From Pseudomonas sp. FP453 (GTDB lineage Bacteria > Pseudomonadota > Gammaproteobacteria > Pseudomonadales > Pseudomonadaceae), in contig NZ_CP117435.1 of the NCBI RefSeq assembly GCF_030687495.1, positions 2,112,501 through 2,176,500 on the forward strand: a DNA stretch of 64,000 nucleotides, given 5' to 3'. A program made the position numbers and the translations under genes. Positions 19,968 through 29,138 of the stretch are shown piece by piece (within the stretch, counting starts at the first letter, position 1; each line of letters begins with the position of its first letter). The notes beneath the pieces were generated by a model that did no database searches, had not been told where the DNA came from, and worked only from the letters and a program-made list of their open reading frames with translations.

Positions 19968-20483
19968 ATGTCGTCGACTCCTGCGGTAAGCCCCACTGAC
20001 CTGGCCACCCTCTACCAGCAGCAACACCGTTGGTTGCAGCAATGGCTGTGGCGTCGCCTGAATTGCTCGCAGAGTGCCGCCGACCTGGCCCAGGACACGT
20101 TCCTGCGCTTGCTGGCGAAGAATCAGGCGATCGAAGTGCAGGCGCCGCGCAGTTTTCTGGCGAAGGTGGCGCAGAGCGTGCTGTCCAACCACTTCCGTCG
20201 GCAAAAGCTCGAACGGGCCTACTTGCAGGCCCTGGCCCTGTTGCCGGAAGAAGCCGCCCCCAGCGCCGAAACCCAATGGATCCTGCTGGAAACCCTCACC
20301 GCCCTCGACGAAGTGCTCAGCCGCCTGGCCTTGCCGGTGCGCCAGGCGTTCCTCTGGTCGCAGCTCGACGGCCTCAGCCATGGCGAGATTGCCCAGCGCC
20401 TCGGCGCCAGCATCGCCACGGTCAAGCGCTACATTATCAAGGCCGGCGCGCACTGCATCCTGCTGGACAGCCAGCAACCATGA
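19968..20483 (+). CDS. FecI-type ECF sigma factor (unit 3)
   Basis: This is a 171-residue ECF sigma factor. Region 2 contains DLAQDTFLRLLAK and PRSFLAKVAQSVLSNHFRR. Region 4 contains PVRQAFLWSQLDGLSHGEIA and the helix ASIATVKRYIIKA. ATG 19968 is preferred to an upstream TTG at 19953. The stop overlaps the fecR ATG. Fur control is likely from the palindrome at 19922. Confidence 0.92.
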   Translation: MSSTPAVSPTDLATLYQQQHRWLQQWLWRRLNCSQSAADLAQDTFLRLLAKNQAIEVQAPRSFLAKVAQSVLSNHFRRQKLERAYLQALALLPEEAAPSAETQWILLETLTALDEVLSRLALPVRQAFLWSQLDGLSHGEIAQRLGASIATVKRYIIKAGAHCILLDSQQP

Positions 20484-21430
20484 CCCTGTCCCTGGAAGCC
20501 GCCGAGCAGGCGATGCATTGGCAACTGGAATTGCAGGCGCCCGACGTCAGCGCACAGACCCGCGCCGAATGCCAGCGCTGGCGCGAACAAGACCCGGCTC
20601 ATGAGTTGGCCTGGCAGCATTCCCAGCGGTTTCTCCAGCGCATGCAAGACGTGCGCGCGCCGGCGCATCAGGCCCTGGTCAGCGCGGCATTGCTGCCGAC
20701 ATTGTCCCGTCGCCAGGTGGTCAAGCACCTCGCCATGCTGCTGGCGGTGGGCGCCACCGCGTGGAGCGCCAAGGACAGCGAACTGCTGCAACACTGGACC
20801 AGCGACTACAGCACCACCGTCGGCGAGCGCTGGCGCATCGACCTGGCGGACAACACCCAGGTGCAACTCAACACCGACAGCGCCATCGACGTGAAATACA
20901 CCCCCGAGCGACGCCAGATCCACCTGCTGCGCGGCGAAATCCTCGTGGACCCCAACCCCGCCGACAACCGCCCGCTGTGGGTGCAGACCGCCGAAGGCCT
21001 GACCCGCGCGGTCAGCGGCCGTTTCAGCCTGCGCCAGCGTGACGGCTTCACCCAACTGGGCGCCGACCAGGGCCCGCTGTCGGTGCAGATCCCGTCGCGC
21101 AGCCTGGTCCTGCAACCCGGCGAACTGATCAGCTTCGACGCCCACACCGTGCTCGCCCGCCGCCCGCAACGGGACGGCGAACTGGCCTGGCGCGGCGGCA
21201 TGATCGTCGCCCAGGGCATGCCCCTGGCAGACTTCCTCGAAGAATTGAGCCGCTATCGGCGCGGGCGCCTGGCCTGTGATCCGGCGGTGCGCGGCGTGCG
21301 GGTGTCGGGCACCTATCCGCTGGCCGATACCGACCGCATCCTCGCCGCCCTGGCGCAGACCCTGCAATTGGAGGTGCAGCATTTCACGCGCTTCTGGGTC
21401 ACCCTCAAGCCGCGCCAGCACCTCGTGTGA
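20480..21430 (+). CDS. FecR family sigma regulator (unit 3)
   Basis: This is a 316-residue regulator. The cytosolic N-terminus has CQRWREQDPAHELAWQHSQ, and SRRQVVK (R77-R78) precedes the membrane segment (about 80-97). The periplasmic part has VGERWRIDLADNTQVQLNT and the C-terminal VSGTYPLADTDRILAALA. The ATG overlaps the sigma stop (ATGA). It probably couples to the receptor at 21513. Confidence 0.9.
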   Translation: MTLSLEAAEQAMHWQLELQAPDVSAQTRAECQRWREQDPAHELAWQHSQRFLQRMQDVRAPAHQALVSAALLPTLSRRQVVKHLAMLLAVGATAWSAKDSELLQHWTSDYSTTVGERWRIDLADNTQVQLNTDSAIDVKYTPERRQIHLLRGEILVDPNPADNRPLWVQTAEGLTRAVSGRFSLRQRDGFTQLGADQGPLSVQIPSRSLVLQPGELISFDAHTVLARRPQRDGELAWRGGMIVAQGMPLADFLEELSRYRRGRLACDPAVRGVRVSGTYPLADTDRILAALAQTLQLEVQHFTRFWVTLKPRQHLV

Positions 21431-21470
21431 ATTTATTTCGCAGCAAGGTGAGCCGTTTGCCGATCTCACG
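21429..21470 (+). promoter_or_regulatory. Putative ECF-sigma-dependent promoter of receptor 4
   Basis: GAATTTATTTCGC starts at the fecR stop codon, and TTTGCCG follows about 20 nt later. The arrangement matches the spacer before receptor 1. This is inferred from position and similarity only. Confidence 0.35.
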
Positions 21471-21512
21471 AGACTTGTATTCCCAGACACTACCTTCACT
21501 GGGGAAACCGGC

Positions 21513-23921
21513 ATGCAGCCACGCACAACGTTGAAAACTTCACTGGCCCTTGCAGTCATGCAAGGCATCGCCACGCTCACGGTCGCCACGCCGTTGTTGC
21601 TGGCGTCGGCCTGGGTGCAGGCCGCACCGCAGATCGACTTCGACATCCCGGCCGGTTCGCTCGCCGGCGCACTCAACCGGTTCGGCCAGGCCAGCCAGAT
21701 CCTGCTGTCCTACCCGGCGGCGCTCACCGACGGCAAGACCAGCCCCGGCCTGCATGGGCGCCATGACCTGGACAGCGGCCTGGCGATCCTGCTCAGCAGC
21801 AGCGACCTGCAAGCCGTGCGTGGCAGCGACAACCACTACTCGCTGGAGCCGCGCCCGGCGGGCGGCGCCTTGCAACTGAGCACCGTGTCCATCTCCGGCA
21901 AGGCGCCGGGTTCGACCACCGAGGGCACCGGTTCCTACACCACGCAGTCCTCCAGCAGCTCGACGCGCCTGAACCTGACCCCACGGGAAACCCCGCAATC
22001 GCTCACCGTGATGACGCGCCAGCGCCTCGACGACCAGCGGCTGATCAACCTCAGCGACACCCTCGACGCCACCCCCGGCATCATCGTGCTGCGTGATGGC
22101 AAGGGTTCGGAAAGCGATGGTTATTTCTCCCGTGGCTTCCAGATCCAGAACTTCGAGATCGACGGCGTGCCCACCGCCACGCGCATGGACAACTACACCC
22201 AAAGCATGGCCATGTACGACCGCGTCGAGATCGTGCGCGGCGCCACCGGCCTGATTAGCGGCATGGGCAACCCGGCGGCCACCATCAACCTGATCCGCAA
22301 GCGCCCGACCGCCGAGGCGCGTGCCAGCGTGACCGCCGAGGCGGGCAACTGGGACCGTTACGGTACCGGCCTCGACGTGTCCGGGCCGCTGACCGAGAGC
22401 GGCAACGTGCGCGGGCGCCTGGTGGCGGACTACAAGACCGAACGTTCCTGGATCGACCGCTACAAGCAGGAAAGCCAGCTGCTCTACGGCATTACCGAGT
22501 TCGACCTGACCGAAGACACCCTGCTGACAATGGGCTTCAGCTACCTGCGCACCGACGTCGATGCCCCCGCGCGTTCCGGTTTACCCACGCGCTTTACCGA
22601 CGGCTCGCGCAGCAACCTCAGCCGCTCGCTGAACACCGCGCCGTCGTGGTCCTACAACGACCATGAGCAGACCAGTTTCTTCACCGCCATCGAGCAGAAG
22701 TTCGGCAGCGGCTGGAGCGCCAAGGCCGAATTCACCCATACCGAAAACCAGTTCGACGAAATCTTCAACTACGTCAACGGCAGCCTCAACCGTGACGGTA
22801 GCGGCACCACCCAGTTGCCGGTGCGCTTCTCCGGCACGCCGCGCCAGGACAACCTCGACCTGTACGCCACCGGCCCGTTCAACCTGCTCGGTCGCGAGCA
22901 CGAGCTGATCGCCGGCGTGACCCTGTCCAAATACCGCGAGAGCGTGCCGAGCCACGGCGGCTGGAACTACGCCTATTCCGGCTCGCCGGCGGGCGCCATC
23001 GACAACCTGTTCAACTGGGACGGTAACTCGGCCAAACCGGTGTTCGACGTCACCGGCAAATCCTCGGTGGATGAAAGCCAGTACGCCGCTTACCTCAGCA
23101 CCCGCCTGCGGGTTACCGACGACCTCAGCCTGATCCTCGGCAGCCGGGTGATCGACTGGAAACGTGACACCGTCACCAGCCCTTACGGCGGCACCGAGAC
23201 CCGCACCGACGAATCCGAAACCGGCGTCTACATCCCCTACGCCGGGGTGGTGTACGACCTCACCGACAACTGGTCGGCCTACGCCAGCTACACCAAGATC
23301 TTCAACCCCCAGGCCATGGGCGTGCATGACATCAACAACAAGGCTCTGCCGCCGATGGAAGGCAAGGGCTACGAAGTGGGGCTCAAGGGCAGCTTCTTCG
23401 ACGAGAAACTCAACACCAGCCTGGCGCTGTTCAAGCTGGAACAGGACAACCTGGCGATCTGGATCGACACCCCGGGCGGCGACACCTACCGCAACGAGAA
23501 GGGCACCACCACCGAAGGCGTCGAACTGGAGCTCAACGGCGAATTGGCCGAAGGCTGGCAAGCCTCCGCGGGCTACGCCTACGCCGTCAGCACCGATGCC
23601 GACGACAACCGCATCGTCACCACCTTGCCGCGCCAGAGCCTGAAGACCTTCACCACCTACCGCCTGCCGGGCGCGCTGGACAAATTCACCGTGGGCGGCG
23701 GGGTGAACTGGCAGAGCAAGGTCGGCGAAGACCTGCACACGTTCAGCCAGGGCAGCTATGCGGTGACCAACCTGCTGGTGCGGTATGACGTGACGCCCAA
23801 GCTGAGTGCGTCGGTGAACCTCAACAACCTGTTCGACCGCGAGTACCTCAGCTATGCCGGCAACCACGGCATGTATGGCGCGCCGCGCAACCTGATGACA
23901 GGCGTCAAATACGATTTCTGA
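21513..23921 (+). CDS. TonB-dependent siderophore receptor with STN domain (unit 3)
   Basis: This is an 802-residue outer-membrane receptor. The signal peptide ends near WVQA (about 37). The STN domain spans about 39-110 (IDFDIPAGSLAGALNRFG), a linker with STVSISGKA follows, then the plug (LTPRETPQSLTVMTRQRL, YDRVEIVRGATGLISGMG, INLIRKRP) and a barrel ending in KYDF. It is closely related to the receptor at 6303 and belongs to the FpvA-like class of signalling receptors. GGGGA lies 7 nt upstream of ATG 21513; the in-frame extension upstream overlaps fecR and is rejected. Confidence 0.92.
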   Translation: MQPRTTLKTSLALAVMQGIATLTVATPLLLASAWVQAAPQIDFDIPAGSLAGALNRFGQASQILLSYPAALTDGKTSPGLHGRHDLDSGLAILLSSSDLQAVRGSDNHYSLEPRPAGGALQLSTVSISGKAPGSTTEGTGSYTTQSSSSSTRLNLTPRETPQSLTVMTRQRLDDQRLINLSDTLDATPGIIVLRDGKGSESDGYFSRGFQIQNFEIDGVPTATRMDNYTQSMAMYDRVEIVRGATGLISGMGNPAATINLIRKRPTAEARASVTAEAGNWDRYGTGLDVSGPLTESGNVRGRLVADYKTERSWIDRYKQESQLLYGITEFDLTEDTLLTMGFSYLRTDVDAPARSGLPTRFTDGSRSNLSRSLNTAPSWSYNDHEQTSFFTAIEQKFGSGWSAKAEFTHTENQFDEIFNYVNGSLNRDGSGTTQLPVRFSGTPRQDNLDLYATGPFNLLGREHELIAGVTLSKYRESVPSHGGWNYAYSGSPAGAIDNLFNWDGNSAKPVFDVTGKSSVDESQYAAYLSTRLRVTDDLSLILGSRVIDWKRDTVTSPYGGTETRTDESETGVYIPYAGVVYDLTDNWSAYASYTKIFNPQAMGVHDINNKALPPMEGKGYEVGLKGSFFDEKLNTSLALFKLEQDNLAIWIDTPGGDTYRNEKGTTTEGVELELNGELAEGWQASAGYAYAVSTDADDNRIVTTLPRQSLKTFTTYRLPGALDKFTVGGGVNWQSKVGEDLHTFSQGSYAVTNLLVRYDVTPKLSASVNLNNLFDREYLSYAGNHGMYGAPRNLMTGVKYDF

Positions 23922-23954
23922 TCTGAGCGCCTAACCCCAAGTCAGAGTGAGCTT

Positions 23955-23984
23955 ATGTGGGAGCAGGCAAGCCAGCTCCCACAT
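23955..23984. repeat. REP element (GTGGGAG family)
   Basis: ATGTGGGAGC-AGGCAAGCCA-GCTCCCACAT is a 30-nt palindromic REP, of a different family from the one at 13492. A near-identical copy is at 44777. Confidence 0.85.
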
Positions 23985-24029
23985 CTGGATTTGCGCCAGA
24001 CTGAGAATCTGGCCACACCGCCACCCTCC

Positions 24030-24118
24030 TGTGGGAGCTGGCTTGCCTGCGATAGCGGTGTATCAGTCAGCCTTTTACTAACTGACACATCGCCATCGCG
24101 GGCAAGCCCGCTCCCACA
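24030..24118. repeat. REPIN (GTGGGAG family)
   Basis: Two REP arms in opposite orientation (TGTGGGAGCTGGCTTGCC at the left, GGCAAGCCCGCTCCCACA at the right) flank a spacer whose ends also pair (GGTGTATCAGTCAG with CTGACACATCGCC). It sits at the 3' end of the psl operon, between it and a convergent receptor gene. Confidence 0.85.
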
Positions 24119-24125
24119 TTTGGGT

Positions 24126-25181
24126 TCAGTTGCGTGCTGGAGTCGGGGTCTCCGTTTTCTTGCGCACCGGAAACGGAAAGTAGAAAAAACGCAAGAACGC
24201 CACCCGCTTGATCACTTCCCCAATCAGCAACGGCGCCACCACCGCCACCACCAAGCCAACGCACGCCGCCATTAACGGAGGCAGCCCCAGGCGCGCCATC
24301 AGGTCGAAGGTCTTGTGCTGGATCTCGCCATGGAAGATCAACAGGATCAACGTGGACTGGCCAATGTAGGTCATCGCCCGCGTCAGCAGCGCCGAGACCA
24401 TCAGCACCCGCGCCAAGGCCCAGCACAGGTACACGCCAATCACCGCCAGCAGGCTGGTCCACAACCAGTGGTCATAGCGCCGTTGCGCCAGGTCCATGGT
24501 GTCGCCCCGCCAGAGAAACACCGCCGCAAACAGCGCCGCCGAGATCACCAGCGTCAGCAGTGAACCCTCATGCCGGCGCAGCCAGTCCCGCAGCAGGTAG
24601 CCGAGGATGAAAAACGCGCTGCTGATCAGCGTGACGTCCAGGCTGAAGGGCAAACCGGGCAGGACCCAGGTGCGTTCGCCGACGGTCACCGGCAGTTGCC
24701 AGAACCACGGCAGGATCCAGGTGCCCACCACCAGAATCAGTGCGGTCAGCCCACAACTCAGCGCCAGCGGCAGGCGTTGGATCAGGCGCAGCACGCACCA
24801 GCTGAACAGGATCGCCACCCAGAAATGCGGCAGAAACCACAGCGCCTGCCACGGGATGGTGTCCACCGAGGCATACAGCACGCCGCCGATGTCCGGCAGC
24901 AGCGGCTGCCCGCGCAGCACATCGCGCACGATCACGTAGACCAGCATGGTGAAGAAAAACGGCTTGAGCAGGCCGTCGGCCTTGCGCACGGCCATCTCGC
25001 CAAAGGGCTGTTCCGGCTTGAACAGCACGCCCGACAAAAAGAAGAACAACGGCAGAATGAACGACGCGAGGATCGGGTACATCAGGTCCAGGGACGTGGC
25101 CACAAACCAGCTGTGGGCATACACGATCACCAGGATGCCGATGCCTTTGGCGATATCCATTTGAATCCAGCGATGTTTCAC
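24126..25181 (-). CDS. pslL: PslL-like acyltransferase
   Basis: This 351-residue polytopic membrane protein is of the acyltransferase 3 family, with about ten hydrophobic segments. It begins RWIQMDIAKGIGILVIVYAHSW, the usual position of the family's first helix and histidine. The presumed role is O-acylation of the exopolysaccharide. GTG 25181 is chosen for its ribosome site AAGGAGG about 8 nt upstream; longer in-frame starts fall inside pslK. It is the last gene of the cluster, 14 nt after pslK, matching the position of pslL in P. aeruginosa. No pslM, N or O homologues follow. Confidence 0.85.
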   Translation of the reverse strand: MKHRWIQMDIAKGIGILVIVYAHSWFVATSLDLMYPILASFILPLFFFLSGVLFKPEQPFGEMAVRKADGLLKPFFFTMLVYVIVRDVLRGQPLLPDIGGVLYASVDTIPWQALWFLPHFWVAILFSWCVLRLIQRLPLALSCGLTALILVVGTWILPWFWQLPVTVGERTWVLPGLPFSLDVTLISSAFFILGYLLRDWLRRHEGSLLTLVISAALFAAVFLWRGDTMDLAQRRYDHWLWTSLLAVIGVYLCWALARVLMVSALLTRAMTYIGQSTLILLIFHGEIQHKTFDLMARLGLPPLMAACVGLVVAVVAPLLIGEVIKRVAFLRFFYFPFPVRKKTETPTPARN

Positions 25182-25195
25182 TCGACCTTCCTCCT

Positions 25196-26605
25196 TTATG
25201 CCTTGCGCCATGGCTTGAGCCACAGCCCCATGCCCAGCAACACCACGGCGCCGGCCAGGGTGCTCAGCCCCAGTTGCAGCCACACGCCGTCAATCCGAAA
25301 CAGCAGCAACGCCGCCAGGCCCAGCAACAGTGTGCTCAGCAGCCATTGCCGCGCCCAGGGCAGGGCGGCGAGCAAGGACTGGCGCTGCATCAGCAGCAGC
25401 GCGGTGCACAGCACACCGGCCAGCGCCGCCAGCGGAATACCGGCGAGGCCAAAGATAAACGGCAGCGCGCCGAGCAACAGTACGTTGACCAGGCTGCCGA
25501 GCAATTCGCAGCGCAAGGGTTGGCGTGTGTCCCCCGCGGCGTAGGCATAGCGCGCCAGCAATGCGTTCCAGGCGCCGAACACCAGCGGCACGGCGAACCA
25601 CGCCAGCAGCAGCGGCAGCGGCGAATCCGCCGATTGCCTGGGCAACAGCAGCGCCACCAGACTCGGGGCCGCCGCCACCAGCCCGACACCGGCGGGCAGG
25701 GTCAGCACACTCGCGGTTTCCAGGCCGCGCTTGAGCAGGGCCAGGCGCTCGTCTCCCTGGCGCCGGCTCATCATGCCCAGCAGCACCTGGTTAAGGCTCA
25801 TCAGCGCAATCAGCGGCAGGTTCATCAGCTTGCGCGCGAGGTTGACCCACGTCACCGCGCCTTCCCCCAGCAGCGACGCCACCAGCCGCTCGATCAGCGC
25901 CAAGCCCTGGCTGGCGCCGTTGCTCAACAGTAGCGGGCCGATGCGTTGGCCCAGCTCGCGCAGTGGCGCCAGCGACAGCTGCCAACGCCACGGCCGCCAG
26001 CCCTGGCGCCAGACCGACGGCAGCAGCGCCAGCGGCATCAACAGGCTGCCGGCGAGGCAGGCCAGGGCCAGCGTGTGCGGTTGCGTGGCGGTGCCGGCGA
26101 GGGCGAGGTAGGTCACCGGCGGCAGGTTGAACAGCAACGAGCCCAACCCCGCCAGCACAAACCGCTCGCTGGCCTGCAACGGAATACTGAACAGCGCATG
26201 CAGCATCAGGCCCGGCACGCACCACGCGACGATCTGCAGATTGCTGCCCGCCAACGCCGTGGCACTTGCCGCCAACCCGGGGCCGAGCAGTTGCACCAGC
26301 CACGGCGCCAGCAGCGTCAGCAACAGGCTGGTCACCAGCGCGATCAGCAGCAACGCCGGAAACAACACCGCCAGCCAACTCAGGCGCTCGCCGTCCTGGC
26401 GTTGCAGGTACAGCGGCAGCGCGGCGGCGCTGAGCACGCCGCCGGCCAGGGACATGCGCAAGGCTTCGGGCAAAAACAGCGCGATCAGGAACGCATCACT
26501 GCGCTCGCCCGCGCCCCAGGCCGTCACCAGCAACCATTCGCGGGCAAAGCCCAGGCACAAGCCGAGCAAGGTCGCCACAGTGAGCCAGACGGCAGAGCCG
26601 AGCAT
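25196..26605 (-). CDS. pslK: PslK-like lipid flippase (MurJ/MviN fold)
   Basis: This 469-residue membrane protein with about 14 hydrophobic segments is of the MOP/MurJ superfamily. The N-terminus carries GFAREWLLVTAWGAGERSDAFLIAL, the family signature. It should flip lipid-linked Psl repeat units across the inner membrane (the Wzx role). The length equals P. aeruginosa PslK as I recall it. The ATG overlaps the pslJ stop by one base, so the two are translationally coupled. Confidence 0.9.
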   Translation of the reverse strand: MLGSAVWLTVATLLGLCLGFAREWLLVTAWGAGERSDAFLIALFLPEALRMSLAGGVLSAAALPLYLQRQDGERLSWLAVLFPALLLIALVTSLLLTLLAPWLVQLLGPGLAASATALAGSNLQIVAWCVPGLMLHALFSIPLQASERFVLAGLGSLLFNLPPVTYLALAGTATQPHTLALACLAGSLLMPLALLPSVWRQGWRPWRWQLSLAPLRELGQRIGPLLLSNGASQGLALIERLVASLLGEGAVTWVNLARKLMNLPLIALMSLNQVLLGMMSRRQGDERLALLKRGLETASVLTLPAGVGLVAAAPSLVALLLPRQSADSPLPLLLAWFAVPLVFGAWNALLARYAYAAGDTRQPLRCELLGSLVNVLLLGALPFIFGLAGIPLAALAGVLCTALLLMQRQSLLAALPWARQWLLSTLLLGLAALLLFRIDGVWLQLGLSTLAGAVVLLGMGLWLKPWRKA

Positions 26606-28038
26606 CAGGGGTGCACGCCATCAAGCAACGGCTCAGGCGCCGCGACGTGTTTGACCTGCGGCAACCGTGCCGGAAACAACCGGCGTGCCTCCAGCACATT
26701 GATCCCCACCATCAGCCAGAACAGCGCCACCATCACCACGGCAAAGCTGAAGTAGTGGTCAAACAAGCCACTGACCAACGCCGCCAGAATGCCCGCCGTG
26801 GTCCCCAGCCACAGGGCGTTGTCCTTGGTCAGGCGGATCGGGCCTTTTTCCGGCCGCGCCTCACGCCACCAGCGCACGGTCACCGCGACAAACAGCAGCA
26901 TGCCGAGAATGCCGATCTTGTAGATGTAGTTCAGCCACAGGTTGGAGATCCCCAGCAAGTGCGTGCCCGGCACCGGTGGATCGACCTTGAAGCCAATGCC
27001 CAGCGGATACGCCGCCACGGCCTGCGGGAACATGCGGTATTCGTCGAAACGCACTTCGGTACTGGCGTTGCTCGACGAAAAGATTGTCGCCAACCGGTCC
27101 TGCAACGGCGGATACGCGATCACCAGTGCCACGGTCAGCGCCGCGCCGATCATCAGCAAGCGCCCGGTGTACGGCACGCGACGCGTGGCCATCCACAGCA
27201 GCACCAGCGCCAGGCTGACCATCGCGCCACGGCTACTGGCCAACAGCAGCGCCGCCGCGCCCAGGCACGCCACGCCGAGGCCGAGGCCACGCTTCCAGCC
27301 TTGCTCGGTCATGCCGTAGCAGAACGCCAACGGCAGCAGCAGCGCCATGATCCCGCCGATGGCATTCGGGTGGGTCCAGGGTGAGCCCATGCGCGAGGAC
27401 ATGGCTTCCAGGCCGAACTTGAGCGTGTCGAAGTTGGCGTAGTTGAACAGCCCCAGGATCGGCGCAATCCCGGCCCCCGAGCGGGTGCGCACAAACACCG
27501 CGATCGACAGCACCAGCATCGCCAGGGTGCCCAGCAACAGGGCGATCACCAGCGCTTCACGGTGCTTGCGCTCCACCAGCAACTTGGCCGCGAGGAACAC
27601 CCCCGACAGGTTCAGCAACCAGCGCAGCCAGTTGGCCAGGCCGCTGCTCTCGGCGTGGGTGATGACCTGGCCGACGATAAACGGGAACACGCTGAACAGC
27701 ATCAGCCACATCAACATTTGGTCGGTGGGGCGCTGGGTGAAGCGCGGCGATTCGGGCACGCGCGACAAAAAACGTTGCCACACCACGGCGCCCCAGGTCA
27801 GCGCGAGGATCGCTTCGCTGACGGTGGTGCGGATGCCCAGGTTCACCGTGGAGTACGGCATGAACGTCGCCACCAGGGCAAACAGCAGCAGGCCCCACAA
27901 CGGAAAGCGCAGGATGGTCAGCGCGCCCGCCAGGCCAATCACGGCGACAAACGCCTTGGCCGGTGACAGCAACAAGGCCAGCGCACCGAACAGCACGCCG
28001 AAGAGGATGGGGACGAGGTTTGCCAGGTTTAGTCTCAC
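26605..28038 (-). CDS. pslJ: PslJ-like O-antigen ligase/polymerase family protein
   Basis: This 477-residue polytopic membrane protein with about 12 hydrophobic segments has the O-antigen ligase domain: LFNYANFDTLKF and HPNAIGG in the large loop, followed by ASSRGAMVSLAL. It probably polymerises Psl repeat units in the periplasm (the Wzy role). The start is a GTG whose bases overlap the pslI stop (GTGA). Length is one residue from the PAO1 protein. Confidence 0.9.
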   Translation of the reverse strand: MRLNLANLVPILFGVLFGALALLLSPAKAFVAVIGLAGALTILRFPLWGLLLFALVATFMPYSTVNLGIRTTVSEAILALTWGAVVWQRFLSRVPESPRFTQRPTDQMLMWLMLFSVFPFIVGQVITHAESSGLANWLRWLLNLSGVFLAAKLLVERKHREALVIALLLGTLAMLVLSIAVFVRTRSGAGIAPILGLFNYANFDTLKFGLEAMSSRMGSPWTHPNAIGGIMALLLPLAFCYGMTEQGWKRGLGLGVACLGAAALLLASSRGAMVSLALVLLWMATRRVPYTGRLLMIGAALTVALVIAYPPLQDRLATIFSSSNASTEVRFDEYRMFPQAVAAYPLGIGFKVDPPVPGTHLLGISNLWLNYIYKIGILGMLLFVAVTVRWWREARPEKGPIRLTKDNALWLGTTAGILAALVSGLFDHYFSFAVVMVALFWLMVGINVLEARRLFPARLPQVKHVAAPEPLLDGVHP

Positions 28039-29138
28039 TTGAGCTCCTCGATCAGGTCGGCCAGGCGGCGGCGATAGGCGCCAGGGTTGTAGCGCTCAGC
28101 CCACAGGCGGCGTTGCTCCGGCGAATCTTCGACGGGGCGTTGCGCCAGGTCCAGCATCAACTGCACCAGCGCCGGGCCATCGGTGGGCGAAAAGCGCGGT
28201 GCGGTCGGCGGGGTGATTTCATCCAGCGAGGTGCCGCTGGCCACCGCCACCGGCGTGCCGACGCTCAGGGCCTCGATCACCGGCAGGCCGAAACCTTCGG
28301 CGTACGAGGGTTGCCACAAGCGCGAGGCCTGGCGGTACAGCGCGTGCAGTTCGGCATCCGACACACCGCTCAAGGCGCGAATCCCCGGCAGCCTGCGCTG
28401 GGCTTCGGGCAGATGGTCGAGGCTGCCCACCAGCACCAGCTCCGGCACCTCGGCGGATTGGCGCCGCGCCTGCTGCCAGGCGTCCACCAGGAATGGCACG
28501 TTCTTGCGCAATTCGCGGGTGCCCACCAGCAGCCAGTAACCCTCGGGCAACTGGCGTGCGCTGAGGTCGGCGGGCAGCCCGGCAAAGCCATCGACCTGAT
28601 TGGGCAGCACGCGGATCTTGTCCTTGGCGCCGGGAAACAGCCGCGCTGTTTCATCGGCGCTGTATTGCGACGGCGTCCACACGCGGTCGGCGCTGCGCAC
28701 CGCATAGGCAATCGACAGGCGATCGCTGGTCTTGTAGATCAGCGCCTTCAGGCGGTTGGCGTGGTAGTTGTCCAGGGTGATCTGGAACAGGTCGTGCAAC
28801 AGCACCACGCTGCGCAAGCCCTTGGGTTTGGGCGGCAGCGGCAGGCCCATGTTGAACGTGCTGATGTACAGGTCAATGTGCTGCTCGCGCAGCGCACGGG
28901 GCAGAAAACCGGCCTCGAAACGCAGGCGATTCTGCGGTTGGTGCATCGCGGTCTTGGCACAGCCCCAGCTTGGGCAATGCGCCTGCAAACGGGTTTCATC
29001 GCCCAGGGGCGCCACGGTGAAACGCTCCAGCTCAATGTCCGGCAACGTGCGCAGGGCGCTTTCCAGGGCGTACACCTGGCGGCTGATCCCCGATTGCGGC
29101 GAGGTGCCGACGGTGCGGTAATCCAGGCCTACACGCAT
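28035..29138 (-). CDS. pslI: PslI-like glycosyltransferase (GT4)
   Basis: This 367-residue cytosolic GT-B glycosyltransferase starts MRVGLDYRTVG. The C-terminal nucleotide-sugar half has YWLLVGTRELRKN, ELVLVGSLDH, and the GT4 signature PSYAEGFGLPVIEALSVGTPV with the EGFGLPVIE acid pair. It would add one sugar of the mannose/glucose/rhamnose repeat. It overlaps the restored 3' end of pslH by 10 nt and pslJ by 4 nt. Confidence 0.9.
   Translation of the reverse strand: MRVGLDYRTVGTSPQSGISRQVYALESALRTLPDIELERFTVAPLGDETRLQAHCPSWGCAKTAMHQPQNRLRFEAGFLPRALREQHIDLYISTFNMGLPLPPKPKGLRSVVLLHDLFQITLDNYHANRLKALIYKTSDRLSIAYAVRSADRVWTPSQYSADETARLFPGAKDKIRVLPNQVDGFAGLPADLSARQLPEGYWLLVGTRELRKNVPFLVDAWQQARRQSAEVPELVLVGSLDHLPEAQRRLPGIRALSGVSDAELHALYRQASRLWQPSYAEGFGLPVIEALSVGTPVAVASGTSLDEITPPTAPRFSPTDGPALVQLMLDLAQRPVEDSPEQRRLWAERYNPGAYRRRLADLIEELK

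Noticed and set aside
21276..21512. Upstream extension of receptor 4 into fecR
   Set aside because: It overlaps fecR in another frame; ATG 21513 is followed directly by a signal peptide and preceded by GGGGA.
13492..24118. REP clusters considered as a possible CRISPR array
   Set aside because: Copies are few, irregularly spaced, inverted and palindromic, with no repeat-spacer periodicity and no cas genes.
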